A DNA stretch of 38,757 nucleotides, taken from assembly GCA_022781985.1 (NCBI GenBank), contig JALESH010000006.1, positions 1 through 38,757 on the forward strand. The letters are read 5' to 3'. The translations under genes and the position numbers were made by a program. Each line of letters starts with the position of its first letter. The first letter of the stretch is position 1. Positions 22,082-30,195 of this stretch are shown in pieces. Under the pieces are notes generated by a model. That model worked only from the letters and a program-made list of their open reading frames with translations. It had not been told where the DNA came from and ran no database searches. This stretch comes from Lachnospiraceae bacterium (GTDB lineage Bacteria; Bacillota; Clostridia; Lachnospirales; Lachnospiraceae).

Positions 22082-23167
22082 ATGACAGTGATGCAGGAAT
22101 ATAAATGTCCGTGCTGCGGCGGTGCAATAAACTTCGACAGCACGATACAGAAAATGAAATGTCCGTTCTGCGATACAGAGTTTGACATGGCTGCGTTGGC
22201 AGAGTATGACAGCCAGTTAAACAATGAGCAGGCAGATGATATGAAATGGGAGACGGAAGCAGGAAGAGAGTGGCAGGAGGGCGAGACGGACGGGCTGAGG
22301 TCCTATGTATGCAGATCCTGCGGCGGTGAGATCGTGGGTGATGAAAATACGGCGGCCACCTCCTGTCCCTTCTGCGGAAATCCTGTGGTGATGATGGGAC
22401 AGTTTTCGGGTGCCCTGAAGCCGGATTACGTGATCCCCTTCAAGTTGGATAAACAGGCGGCAAAAGAGGCGCTGAAGAACCATTACAAGGGCAAACGGCT
22501 TCTGCCCAGGGTATTCAAGGACCAGAACCATATTGATGAGATCAAGGGTGTCTATGTTCCTTTCTGGCTTTTTGATGCCGATGCCGATGCGGATATTTGC
22601 TACAAGGCTACCCGTGTCCGTACTTGGAGTGACAGCAACTACGATTATACAAAAACCAGCCACTATGCGGTCAGCCGCAGCGGCGCTGTGGGTTTTGCGC
22701 GTGTTCCTGTGGATGGCTCGTCGAAAATGGCAGATGACCTGATGGAATCCATTGAGCCTTTTGATTTTTCCCAGGCGGTGGATTTTCAGACGGCATACCT
22801 GGCAGGATATCTGGCAGATAAATATGATGTAGACGCGGAGCAGAGTATTGAACGTGCAAACCAGCGTATCAAAAGAAGTACGGAGGAAGCTTTTGCTTCC
22901 ACAGTGACGGGCTATACAACGGTAGTTCCCGAATCCTCAAACATCCGACTGCAGAATGGAACGGCAAAGTATGCCTTGTATCCGGTCTGGCTCCTGAATA
23001 CCACATGGAACGGCAAGCAGTACGCCTTTGCCATGAACGGGCAGACCGGCAAGCTGGTGGGCGACCTGCCGTTAGATAAGGGTGCGCTATGGAAATGGAG
23101 GCTTGCCCTGCTGGGTATTGCAGGAAGCGTGTCTTTTGTCGTTTTATGGCTGATGTGGCTGCTGTAA
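22082..23167 (+). CDS. Double zinc-ribbon membrane protein
   Basis: A 361-residue protein. The first zinc ribbon has CxxC at 9-12 and 27-30 (KCPCCGG, KCPFCDTEF); the second (about 74-97) has CRSCGGE and CPFCGNP. A soluble body with YVIPFKLDK and VYVPFWLFDADADAD follows, and one hydrophobic helix near the C-terminus (LALLGIAGSVSFVVLWLMWLL). Such proteins are sometimes mislabelled as PriA-like because of the ribbons; no helicase motif is present. GGGAGGAA upstream leaves the start between ATG 22082 and GTG/ATG a few codons later. It lies 13 bp before the TPM gene, a conserved-looking pair. Confidence 0.7.
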   Translation: MTVMQEYKCPCCGGAINFDSTIQKMKCPFCDTEFDMAALAEYDSQLNNEQADDMKWETEAGREWQEGETDGLRSYVCRSCGGEIVGDENTAATSCPFCGNPVVMMGQFSGALKPDYVIPFKLDKQAAKEALKNHYKGKRLLPRVFKDQNHIDEIKGVYVPFWLFDADADADICYKATRVRTWSDSNYDYTKTSHYAVSRSGAVGFARVPVDGSSKMADDLMESIEPFDFSQAVDFQTAYLAGYLADKYDVDAEQSIERANQRIKRSTEEAFASTVTGYTTVVPESSNIRLQNGTAKYALYPVWLLNTTWNGKQYAFAMNGQTGKLVGDLPLDKGALWKWRLALLGIAGSVSFVVLWLMWLL

Positions 23168-23180
23168 GGAGGTTTGCAGG

Positions 23181-24113
23181 ATGAAGAAACAAATATCAAT
23201 GATCATACTTATGTTAGTTTTATGCTTCTTTCCCGGCCTGCCGGCATTTGCGGCAATCCTGATGATCGAAAATGATGAAAGCTGGAATGTCTATACCTGG
23301 GGAATGCCGGCGGACTTCATCAGCGATGACAGCAGTGTGGATATGGGAGGCAATCATACCATCATCCTGGAAGAGCCTGTGAGGATGGTGGATATGGCGG
23401 ACATCCTGAGCGATTCTGAGGAGGCTGACATGCTGTCAAAGCTTGATGAACTCAGTGAAAGGCAGCAGGTAGACGTTGCCATCGTGACCGTGAACTGGCT
23501 GGACGGAAAGAGCCGTATGGAATATGCCGATGATTTCTTTGACTATAATGGGTATGGGTTTGGAGATAACAGGGACGGCATCCTGTATCTTATCAATATA
23601 GAATCCGACGGCTCTTATGAAAGCGGGAACAGCTGGATCTCAACCAGCGGCTACGCTATCACGGCTTTTACAGATGAAGGGATCCAGTTCATCGGCAGTC
23701 AGATCACGCCGGAACTGACAGACGGAAGGTTCAATGCCGCTTTCGAGGAATTCATTGCTCTGGCCGATGATTTTATCACACAGGCAAAAAACGGAGAAGC
23801 TTATGATGTAGGAAACCTGCCAAGGGGAGAGCTCCCGCTTGCGCGGAATGTCCTGATCGCGCTGGCTGTGGGTATCGTGGTAGCCCTGACAGGTACAGGT
23901 ATTATGAAGGGCCAGCTGAAAACCGTGCGTATGCAGGCGGCAGCTGCAGATTATATGAAGAGCGGCAGCCTGAATGTGACCGGCAGGCAGGATGTTTTCC
24001 TGTACTCCCATGTAGACCGCAGGGCAAAACCCAAGCAAAGCAGCTCCGGTGGGGGCGGTTCCAGCACACATTCCTCTTCTTCCGGCAGGACACACGGCGG
24101 AGGCGGTTTTTAA
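23181..24113 (+). CDS. TPM-domain protein with Gly/Ser-rich tail
   Basis: A 310-residue exported membrane protein. A signal peptide (about 1-24) leads to a TPM domain (about 70-195; VDMADILSDSEEADMLSKLD start, QQVDVAIVTVNWLDGKS, DDFFDYNGYGFGDNRDGILYLI). One membrane helix lies at about 222-242. The cytoplasmic C-terminus ends in SSSGGGGSS...THGGGGF, the low-complexity tail seen in YgcG-like proteins. TPM proteins are acid-phosphatase-like or membrane-protein assembly factors. AAGGAGG precedes the ATG. It is probably co-transcribed with the zinc-ribbon gene. Confidence 0.88.
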   Translation: MKKQISMIILMLVLCFFPGLPAFAAILMIENDESWNVYTWGMPADFISDDSSVDMGGNHTIILEEPVRMVDMADILSDSEEADMLSKLDELSERQQVDVAIVTVNWLDGKSRMEYADDFFDYNGYGFGDNRDGILYLINIESDGSYESGNSWISTSGYAITAFTDEGIQFIGSQITPELTDGRFNAAFEEFIALADDFITQAKNGEAYDVGNLPRGELPLARNVLIALAVGIVVALTGTGIMKGQLKTVRMQAAAADYMKSGSLNVTGRQDVFLYSHVDRRAKPKQSSSGGGGSSTHSSSSGRTHGGGGF

Positions 24114-24327
24114 GAAAGAGACATAGTGCGCTTTGGGTGCGGCAGATAAACAGAACAGCATGAGGAGCAGCCAATAGATCCGGGGATGGAGGGTGGCGGG
24201 AAAAGGGTTTTCGTGGGAGAAGTATCTGCTGCCCCATTTCCGTCAGCCCAAATCTGCCTCCCCGGCTGAGCCGGCAGCGGGGCGTAAAAAATAAAATTGA
24301 AGAAGCAGAAAAAATTTAAAATAACAG
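24114..24327. other. Intergenic region without a recognisable gene
   Basis: 214 bp between the TPM gene and the tRNA promoter. The only structure is a GC-rich hairpin at about 24260-24282 (CCCCGGCTG/CAGCGGGG with a bulged G). No T-run follows, so it is a weak terminator candidate at best. Confidence 0.5.
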
Positions 24328-24356
24328 TTGACAAATCTGTATATTGCAGATATAAT
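24328..24356 (+). promoter_or_regulatory. Consensus promoter of tRNA-Gly(GCC)
   Basis: TTGACA (24328-24333) and TATAAT (24351-24356) at exactly 17 bp: a full sigma-A consensus. Confidence 0.85.
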
Positions 24357-24398
24357 AACTAATGTTGATACGGTGTTAAAAACATTAGTTGGTAATAT

Positions 24399-24471
24399 GC
24401 GCGAGTGGCTCAGTTGGTGGAGCACGACCTTGCCAAGGTCGGGGCCGCGGGTTCGAGTCCCGTCTCGCGCT
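24399..24471 (+). tRNA. tRNA-Gly (anticodon GCC)
   Basis: Acceptor arms GCGCGAG and CTCGCGC with discriminator T, anticodon stem CGACC/GGTCG with loop TTGCCAA (anticodon GCC), and T-arm GGGTTCGAGTCCC. CCA is not encoded. Its own promoter and terminator frame it. Confidence 0.92.
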
Positions 24472-24476
24472 TTTAA

Positions 24477-24513
24477 GAAAGCAGGAATACCAGTGAGGGT
24501 GTTCCTGCTTTTA
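24477..24513. terminator. Terminator of tRNA-Gly(GCC)
   Basis: AAAGCAGGAA and TTCCTGCTTTT pair around a 14-base loop, five bases after the tRNA. Confidence 0.75.
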
Positions 24514-24643
24514 AGCGTGGTTCCCGGCAGTACAGGTTTCCAGCATTCATAAAAACTTAAGGAAACCTTAAATGGTCCTTTCTTGACCGGCATAGTCCCG
24601 GCTTATTATCATGAACATCATGAGAAAAGCAGGAGGATGTAGG

Positions 24644-25651
24644 ATGGACAGGGATTGTGAAAAGCATTTTTTGACGAGGGAGTCAGCGGACTGGTTCAGG
24701 GGTTTGGCTGTGATCATGGTAGTCCTGTCTCACTATGCGGAATGGTGGGGCTGGCTTGATCCTCTGAAGGGGGCGGAGGAGTCTGTTCAGGCAGCATTGA
24801 TGAAGCTGGGGGTTTATGGCGTGGATATATTTTTCATGCTCTCCGGCTATGCCATGGTCAGGAGCATGGATCAGGAGAGGATGTATTTCGGGTATGTCAG
24901 GAAAAGGATAAGGAGGATATATATTCCTTATTTGCTTGTTATGGGAATGATTGAGCTGCTGTCGGGCGGCTTTGACTCCCTTCGCGATTTCGGGAGGTTT
25001 GTCAGTGGATATGATCACTGGTATATGTTTGTCTTTTTCCTTCTCCAGCTTGGTTTTATAGCAGTTTATACTATATTCGGGAGCTCTGGCTCCCGGCTGG
25101 CAGCTTTTGCCGGATTCACTGCCTTCATTTCCTTCCTGTTATACAGAAGGGGGATGCAGGATTTCTGGTATGTGTCCAATCCTGCCTTTGTCATCGGGGT
25201 GGCTGCCGGAGAGTATGAGACGCTGCTGGGGAGGATTGTTGACAGGGCAGGGAGGCCCTTGGCCATGCTGCTGGCAGTAGCCCTCCTGCCTGCTGTCTGG
25301 GCAGGGCTGACGGAATGGGCAGATATGGTGGGCCTGCCCCCGGAAGAGAGGCTGTGGCTACAGATCGGGGCAGGCATGATCTGGACACTGCTCATTCTCG
25401 TGCTTGCTTCGGGATGCAGGATCAAAAGGAGTTTTGTATGCTTTCTGGGAAAAAGATCTTATTATATATATCTTACTCATACTTATATTTTTATGCGCTG
25501 TGTCAATGCTCTGGATATCAGTCTTCCGCTTCGTTTTGTGGTCAGTGCGGTGGTGACAGTGGCGGTCTCCTGCCTGCTGGGGCGTATGACAGCCGGAGGG
25601 AGGCGGCCCAGCCCAAATATGCCTGTTCCTCCAGACGGGGTCAGCCCATAA
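24644..25651 (+). CDS. Acyltransferase family 3 membrane protein
   Basis: A 335-residue protein with about nine to ten membrane segments and the Acyltransferase_3 (OafA-like) pattern: ADWFRGLAVIMVVLSHY, where the His is the conserved catalytic candidate, GVDIFFMLSGYAM, a basic YVRKRIRRIYIPYLL loop and a late GKRSYYIYLTHTYIF. These enzymes add acyl groups to surface sugars or peptidoglycan; the acceptor is unknown here. The ATG at 24644 lies seven bases after GGAGG, so the in-frame upstream ATG at 24611 is rejected. No glycan cluster is nearby. Confidence 0.87.
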   Translation: MDRDCEKHFLTRESADWFRGLAVIMVVLSHYAEWWGWLDPLKGAEESVQAALMKLGVYGVDIFFMLSGYAMVRSMDQERMYFGYVRKRIRRIYIPYLLVMGMIELLSGGFDSLRDFGRFVSGYDHWYMFVFFLLQLGFIAVYTIFGSSGSRLAAFAGFTAFISFLLYRRGMQDFWYVSNPAFVIGVAAGEYETLLGRIVDRAGRPLAMLLAVALLPAVWAGLTEWADMVGLPPEERLWLQIGAGMIWTLLILVLASGCRIKRSFVCFLGKRSYYIYLTHTYIFMRCVNALDISLPLRFVVSAVVTVAVSCLLGRMTAGGRRPSPNMPVPPDGVSP

Positions 25652-25756
25652 TACAGGCGTGGCTGCCCTGTTATGAATATCATGGAATTCGCCTTATGGA
25701 AGTGTTATAATGCTTTTGAAATGAAAACAAGCCCGGGAAGGAGTGTGGACAGAAGG

Positions 25757-26659
25757 ATGGAAAGAGCTTATAAGTTGGAATTTGCCGGAGAAAAATCGGG
25801 AAGTCTGTATGTGAACTGCTGCGGCTGCTCCAAGACGGAGCCTCTCCATAGCTTCGGTCCTGCACTAAAGCCCCATTACCTGATTCATTATATTATGAAC
25901 GGAAAAGGGAGATTTGCCATAGGGGATAAGAGCTATCCCCTGGAGGCAGGCTATGGTTTTCTGATCACACCGGAGGAGCTGGCTTTTTATCAGGCCGATG
26001 AAAAAGAGCCCTGGACCTATGTGTGGGTAGGCTTCAGCGGGACTAAGGCAGAGGAATATGTGAAGGCCATCGGCCTGTCCATTGCCCATCCCGTATTCCG
26101 TTCTTCCAAGTCTGAGGAGCTGTATCAGGCTGTCCGTGACATGATGGAGCACAATACCTTTGGTGTGGCTAATGATCTGAGGAGAAACGGCCAGCTCTCC
26201 CTCTTCCTGTCTGTGATAGCTGAGGGCATGGCAGTGGCGGACAAAAAGGAAGGTGACCGGGCCAATACCTATGTGCGCAAGGCGGTAGAGTTTATCCAGG
26301 GAAACTACTGTAATCCCATCAAGGTGACAGATATTGCTGATTATGTCTGCATCAACCGCAGCTATCTTTATACGCTGTTTCAAAACTCCCTGGGGATGTC
26401 TCCTCAGCAGTTTTTGATGACCTTCCGCATTACCAAGGCGGCAGAGCTGCTGCAGCTTACCTCCCTGCCCATTGAGGGGATTGCTGTCTCCTGCGGCTAT
26501 CAGGATCCGCTGGTATTTACCAAAGCATTCCGGCAGATGAAAAAGATGTCTCCTTCAGCCTATCGCAAGAAGATGCAGATGGGGGAGTCCAGAAGAAATC
26601 CGGAATATTTGAGGGAGGTTGAGGAATTCATGAATCAGATTGAAAGGCTGAGCCGTTAG
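25757..26659 (+). CDS. AraC-family transcription regulator, probable galKT regulator
   Basis: A 300-residue regulator. The N-terminal half is an AraC-binding cupin (HYIMNGKGRFAIGDKSYPLEAGYGFLITP...YVWVGFSG), which binds a sugar in relatives. The C-terminal domain (about 175-275) has two helix-turn-helix units: VTDIADYVCINRSYLYTLF and IEGIAVSCGYQDPLVFTKAF, ending in MKKMSPSAYRKK. It stands 136 bp before galK on the same strand, and the galK promoter lacks a good -35, so activation of galKT is likely but inferred. AAGGAG is 13 bases before ATG 25757, with an in-frame GTG at 25745 one base after it. Confidence 0.85.
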   Translation: MERAYKLEFAGEKSGSLYVNCCGCSKTEPLHSFGPALKPHYLIHYIMNGKGRFAIGDKSYPLEAGYGFLITPEELAFYQADEKEPWTYVWVGFSGTKAEEYVKAIGLSIAHPVFRSSKSEELYQAVRDMMEHNTFGVANDLRRNGQLSLFLSVIAEGMAVADKKEGDRANTYVRKAVEFIQGNYCNPIKVTDIADYVCINRSYLYTLFQNSLGMSPQQFLMTFRITKAAELLQLTSLPIEGIAVSCGYQDPLVFTKAFRQMKKMSPSAYRKKMQMGESRRNPEYLREVEEFMNQIERLSR

Positions 26660-26705
26660 AGCAGCAGAGATTTAACATTTTGACAGCTAATTTTAACAAT
26701 GGGGC

Positions 26706-26734
26706 ATGGAATTTAAAGTTTGGATTACTATAAT
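26706..26734 (+). promoter_or_regulatory. galKT promoter lacking a consensus -35
   Basis: TATAAT at 26729-26734 has no TTGACA-like hexamer at 16-18 bp; the -35 position reads ATGGAA. Near-repeats ATTTTGACA and ATTTTAACA lie upstream at about 26676 and 26689. This fits an activator-dependent promoter; the binding sites are not established. Confidence 0.45.
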
Positions 26735-26795
26735 TTTATGTAGGACAGAACAATAGGATATGGTTCGGCCTGGAGGCGGACGGAAAGGGAAGATA

Positions 26796-27968
26796 ATGGC
26801 AGCTATTAAGGAAGATATTCTGAAAAAATTTGGAGAGATATTCGGAAGTACAGAAGGGGTAAAGACCTATTTTGCGCCGGGACGTGTGAATATGATCGGT
26901 GAGCATACGGATTATAACGGAGGACATGTTTTCCCCTGTGCATTGACCATCGGAACCTATGCGGCGGCAAGAAAACGGGAGGACGGCAGACTGCGTTTTT
27001 ATTCCATGAATTTTGGGCATCTGGGTATCATTGAATCCACAATAGAAAATCTGAAGCCGGAAAAGGAGGCTGGCTGGACAAACTATCCAAAGGGAGTGAT
27101 CTGGGCTTTTGGAGAAAAGGGCTATGAGGTGCCGGCAGGTATGGATCTTTTGCTGTTCGGCAATATTCCCAACGGTTCAGGCCTTTCTTCCTCGGCCTCG
27201 GTAGAGGTACTGACAGGCTTTATCCTGCGGGATTTCTTCGGCTTTGAGGTGAGCAACCAGGAGCTGGCTCTGATCGGTCAGTATTCGGAAAATAAATTTA
27301 ATGGAGTGAACTGCGGCATTATGGATCAGTTCGCCATAGCCATGGGGAAGGAAGGGCATGCCATCTTTCTGGATACGGCGGATCTATCCTACGAATATGC
27401 CCCCATTAAGCTGGAGAATGCCAAAATCGTGATCTCCTGCAGCAACAAGAAGAGAGGCCTGGGAGATTCCAAATACAACGAGAGACGGAGTGAGTGTGAG
27501 ACGGCGCTGGCAGAGCTGCAGAAGGTGGTAGGCATCAACAGCCTGGGAGACCTGACGGAGGAACAGTTTGAAGCCTGTCAGTCCGCCATCCAGGACGAAA
27601 TCCGAATCAAACGGGCGAGACATGCAGTCTTTGAGAACCAGAGAACGGTGAAGGCTGTGGAGGCCTTGAAAAACAATGATGTGGAGCTGTTCGGCAGGCT
27701 GATGAACGAGTCCCACATTTCTCTTCGGGACGACTATGAGGTTACGGGAATCGAGCTGGATACCCTGGTGGAGGAAGCTTGGCAGGTGGATGGCGTGATC
27801 GGATCCAGAATGACCGGAGCAGGCTTCGGAGGCTGTACGGTGAGCATCGTAAGGACGGATGCCATAGACGCCTTTATCGAAAAGGTGGGCAGGGCTTATG
27901 AGAAAAAAATCGGCTATCCGGCAGATTTCTATGTTGTGGAAATCGGAGATGGGCCGTGTATACTGTGA
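26796..27968 (+). CDS. galK: Galactokinase
   Basis: Phosphorylates galactose at C1 with ATP in the Leloir pathway. At 390 residues it has the normal family length. The GHMP motifs are intact: the galactokinase signature GRVNMIGEHTDYNGG, the ATP loop PNGSGLSSSASVE, the catalytic Asp in GIMDQFAIA, and the C-terminal TGAGFGGC. AAAGGGAAG precedes ATG 26796; the in-frame ATG at 26760 has no such site. It lies 40 bp before galT, in one operon downstream of the AraC gene. No epimerase (galE) or transporter is in the window. Confidence 0.95.
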   Translation: MAAIKEDILKKFGEIFGSTEGVKTYFAPGRVNMIGEHTDYNGGHVFPCALTIGTYAAARKREDGRLRFYSMNFGHLGIIESTIENLKPEKEAGWTNYPKGVIWAFGEKGYEVPAGMDLLLFGNIPNGSGLSSSASVEVLTGFILRDFFGFEVSNQELALIGQYSENKFNGVNCGIMDQFAIAMGKEGHAIFLDTADLSYEYAPIKLENAKIVISCSNKKRGLGDSKYNERRSECETALAELQKVVGINSLGDLTEEQFEACQSAIQDEIRIKRARHAVFENQRTVKAVEALKNNDVELFGRLMNESHISLRDDYEVTGIELDTLVEEAWQVDGVIGSRMTGAGFGGCTVSIVRTDAIDAFIEKVGRAYEKKIGYPADFYVVEIGDGPCIL

Positions 27969-28008
27969 GCCATACATAAATAACCAAGCGAAAGGAGTTT
28001 CGGAGACA

Positions 28009-29517
28009 ATGATACAACAGGATATAAGGAAGCTGGCTGCCTATGGGCTGAAAACCGGCCTGATAGAAAAAGAGGATGAAATATACACGGTTAACAGGCT
28101 GCTGGAGCTGTTTGAGCTGGATGAGGCAGAAGAGACAGAGGGTGTCGCAGATGCTGATGGGGAGGAGCTGGAGGATATTCTGGCAAGGATGTTGGACTAT
28201 GCCTATGAAAAGGGCATTATGGCAGAGGATGGAGTGGTCAGCAGGGATCTGTTTGATACCAAGATCATGAGTGTGCTGGTGCCCAGGCCAAGTGAGGTGA
28301 TCCGCAGATTCCGGGAGCTGTACCGGCAGGATCCTGTAAAGGCTACGGATTATTATTATAAGTTTAGCCAGGATACGGATTATATCAGGAGATACCGCAT
28401 CAAAAAGGATCAGAAGTGGATTGCCGCTACTCCCTATGGAGAGCTGGATATTACCATCAACCTGTCCAAGCCGGAGAAGGATCCCAAGGCCATTGCAGCG
28501 GCAAAGAATGCAAAGCAGGGCGGATATCCCAAGTGTCTTCTGTGCATGGAGAATGAAGGCTATGGGGGTCGTGTGAACCATCCTGCAAGGCAGAACCACA
28601 GGATCATCCCGGTGGAGATCAACGGGTCTCAGTGGGGCTTCCAGTATTCTCCCTATGTATATTATAATGAGCACTGTATCGTATTCAATGGGAAGCACAC
28701 ACCCATGAAGATAGAGCATGACACCTTCTGCAAGCTGTTTGACTTTGTGAAGCAGTTCCCCCACTATTTTGTGGGCTCCAATGCAGATCTTCCCATTGTG
28801 GGCGGCTCCATCCTGAGCCATGACCACTTCCAGGGCGGCCGTTACGAGTTTGCCATGGCAAAGGCAGGGCTGGACAAGAGCTTTACGATAAAGGGCTTTG
28901 AGGATGTGGAGGCCGGTATTGTGAGCTGGCCCATGTCAGTGATCCGTATTTCCTCCCCGGACAGTGACAGGCTTATTGCTTTGGCGGATGTGATCCTGGA
29001 TAAGTGGCGGGGCTATACGGATGAGGAGGCTTTCATTTTTGCTGAGACGGAAGGTGAGCCCCACAATACCATTACTCCCATTGCCAGAAAGCGGGGCGAC
29101 AAATATGAGCTGGATCTGGTGCTCCGCAACAACATCACCACCCAGGAGCATCCCATGGGAGTATTTCATCCCCATGCCGGGCTGCACCACATCAAAAAAG
29201 AAAATATCGGCCTGATCGAGGTGATGGGCCTGGCTGTGCTTCCCGCCAGATTGAAGGAGGAGATGGACAGTTTGGCAGATGCACTGCTGGAAGGAAGGGA
29301 CATCCGTGGGGATGAGATACTGGAGAAGCATGCTGACTGGGTGGATGAATTTCTGCCAGGCTATGGAGCAGAGAGCCGAGATACCAAGGAGAAGCTGATG
29401 GAAATTCTCCGCAAGGAAATCGGAAGCGTATTTATGCATGTGCTGGAGGATTCGGGCGTCTATAAAAGGACGGAGGAGGGACAGAGAGCCTTTGAAAGAT
29501 TTTTGAATAGTCTGTAA
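28009..29517 (+). CDS. galT: UDP-glucose--hexose-1-phosphate uridylyltransferase, class II
   Basis: Exchanges UMP between UDP-glucose and galactose-1-phosphate. The 502-residue length and GGSILSHDHFQGG block mark the Firmicute class II enzyme, unlike the roughly 350-residue E. coli type. The active-site H-x-H is His271-Asp-His273. KCLLCMENEGYGGR and the late MGVFHPHAGLHHIKKENIGLIEVMG block are further family marks. AAAGGAG lies 11 bases before the ATG. It ends the galK operon at a strong terminator. Confidence 0.95.
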   Translation: MIQQDIRKLAAYGLKTGLIEKEDEIYTVNRLLELFELDEAEETEGVADADGEELEDILARMLDYAYEKGIMAEDGVVSRDLFDTKIMSVLVPRPSEVIRRFRELYRQDPVKATDYYYKFSQDTDYIRRYRIKKDQKWIAATPYGELDITINLSKPEKDPKAIAAAKNAKQGGYPKCLLCMENEGYGGRVNHPARQNHRIIPVEINGSQWGFQYSPYVYYNEHCIVFNGKHTPMKIEHDTFCKLFDFVKQFPHYFVGSNADLPIVGGSILSHDHFQGGRYEFAMAKAGLDKSFTIKGFEDVEAGIVSWPMSVIRISSPDSDRLIALADVILDKWRGYTDEEAFIFAETEGEPHNTITPIARKRGDKYELDLVLRNNITTQEHPMGVFHPHAGLHHIKKENIGLIEVMGLAVLPARLKEEMDSLADALLEGRDIRGDEILEKHADWVDEFLPGYGAESRDTKEKLMEILRKEIGSVFMHVLEDSGVYKRTEEGQRAFERFLNSL

Positions 29518-29534
29518 GGGTTTTCTGACCGGAG

Positions 29535-29577
29535 AAAACGACCTCCATGGGCTGCAGCCCATTGGAGGCGTTTTTTC
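29535..29577 (+). terminator. galKT terminator
   Basis: AAAACG-CCTCCA-GGGCTGCAGCCC-TGGAGG-CGTTTTTT forms a long hairpin with a few mismatches, ending in a T-run. Confidence 0.85.
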
Positions 29578-29657
29578 TTTTGGATGGGTTGTCATACTGC
29601 TCCGGCAGACTTCTCCGGAGGCAGTGATCCTCCAATCCTCGTCCGCAGCGGATCCTT

Positions 29658-29701
29658 CAGGCAGCTGCATACAACAAAAGTATGTTGCACACAGCTGCCT
29701 G
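29658..29701. repeat. Inverted repeat between galT and the XRE gene
   Basis: CAGGCAGCTG (29658-29667) and CAGCTGCCTG (29692-29701) are perfect 10-bp arms; inner CATAC/GTATG pairing extends the structure. It lies seven bases beyond the XRE gene stop (minus strand) without a T-run. Confidence 0.65.
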
Positions 29702-29708
29702 TGCATAA

Positions 29709-30047
29709 TCAATAGATGGCCTGGATGCTTTCCAGAAAATGCTGCAGATGGGTAAGCTGGTTGGGATTGAGTCCTTGGATCAGGGAAAGATGGTGATGAA
29801 GTCTTTGGGAAGGATCGGATGTGTTGATTTGAGCTTCAGACTCTGGGAGACGCTGGTCGGAACGATAGAGAAGATAATCGGTAGAGACTTGAAATACATC
29901 GGACAGCCTGATAAGAAGCTGGGCATCCGGTATGCTCTGGCCGCTTTCAATGCGGCTCAGGCTGGTCTGCGTAATGCCTACCTTCATGGCCAGATATTCC
30001 TGGGTGTAGCTGTTTTCCTGTCTTAGTTTCCTGATTCTGGTTTGCAT
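29709..30047 (-). CDS. XRE-family helix-turn-helix regulator
   Basis: A 112-residue DNA-binding protein. The Cro/CI-type helix-turn-helix is in the first 62 residues: IRKLRQENSYTQEYLAMKVGIT, then QTSLSRIESGQSIPD and DVFQVSTDYLLY. The C-terminal 50 residues are Leu/His/Gln-rich and probably mediate pairing. AGGAGGGG precedes the ATG. It is divergent from the radical SAM gene, 148 bp away. No phage gene is nearby, and its targets are unknown. Confidence 0.9.
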   Translation of the reverse strand: MQTRIRKLRQENSYTQEYLAMKVGITQTSLSRIESGQSIPDAQLLIRLSDVFQVSTDYLLYRSDQRLPESEAQINTSDPSQRLHHHLSLIQGLNPNQLTHLQHFLESIQAIY

Positions 30048-30195
30048 ATTTACCCCTCCTACTCTTTCGTATAAAATATTAGTGGATGCATGGAAAATAA
30101 TGATTAATAATTACAATATTTCATAATTTTAAAGCGGAATCAAGTAAAAAATAATTTGCAAAACAAAAATATGTAAAGAGTGTGAGGAACAGCAA

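Noticed and set aside
27874-28827. 317-codon minus-strand frame across galK and galT
   Set aside because: Both plus-strand genes are unambiguous; the frame has no start signal.
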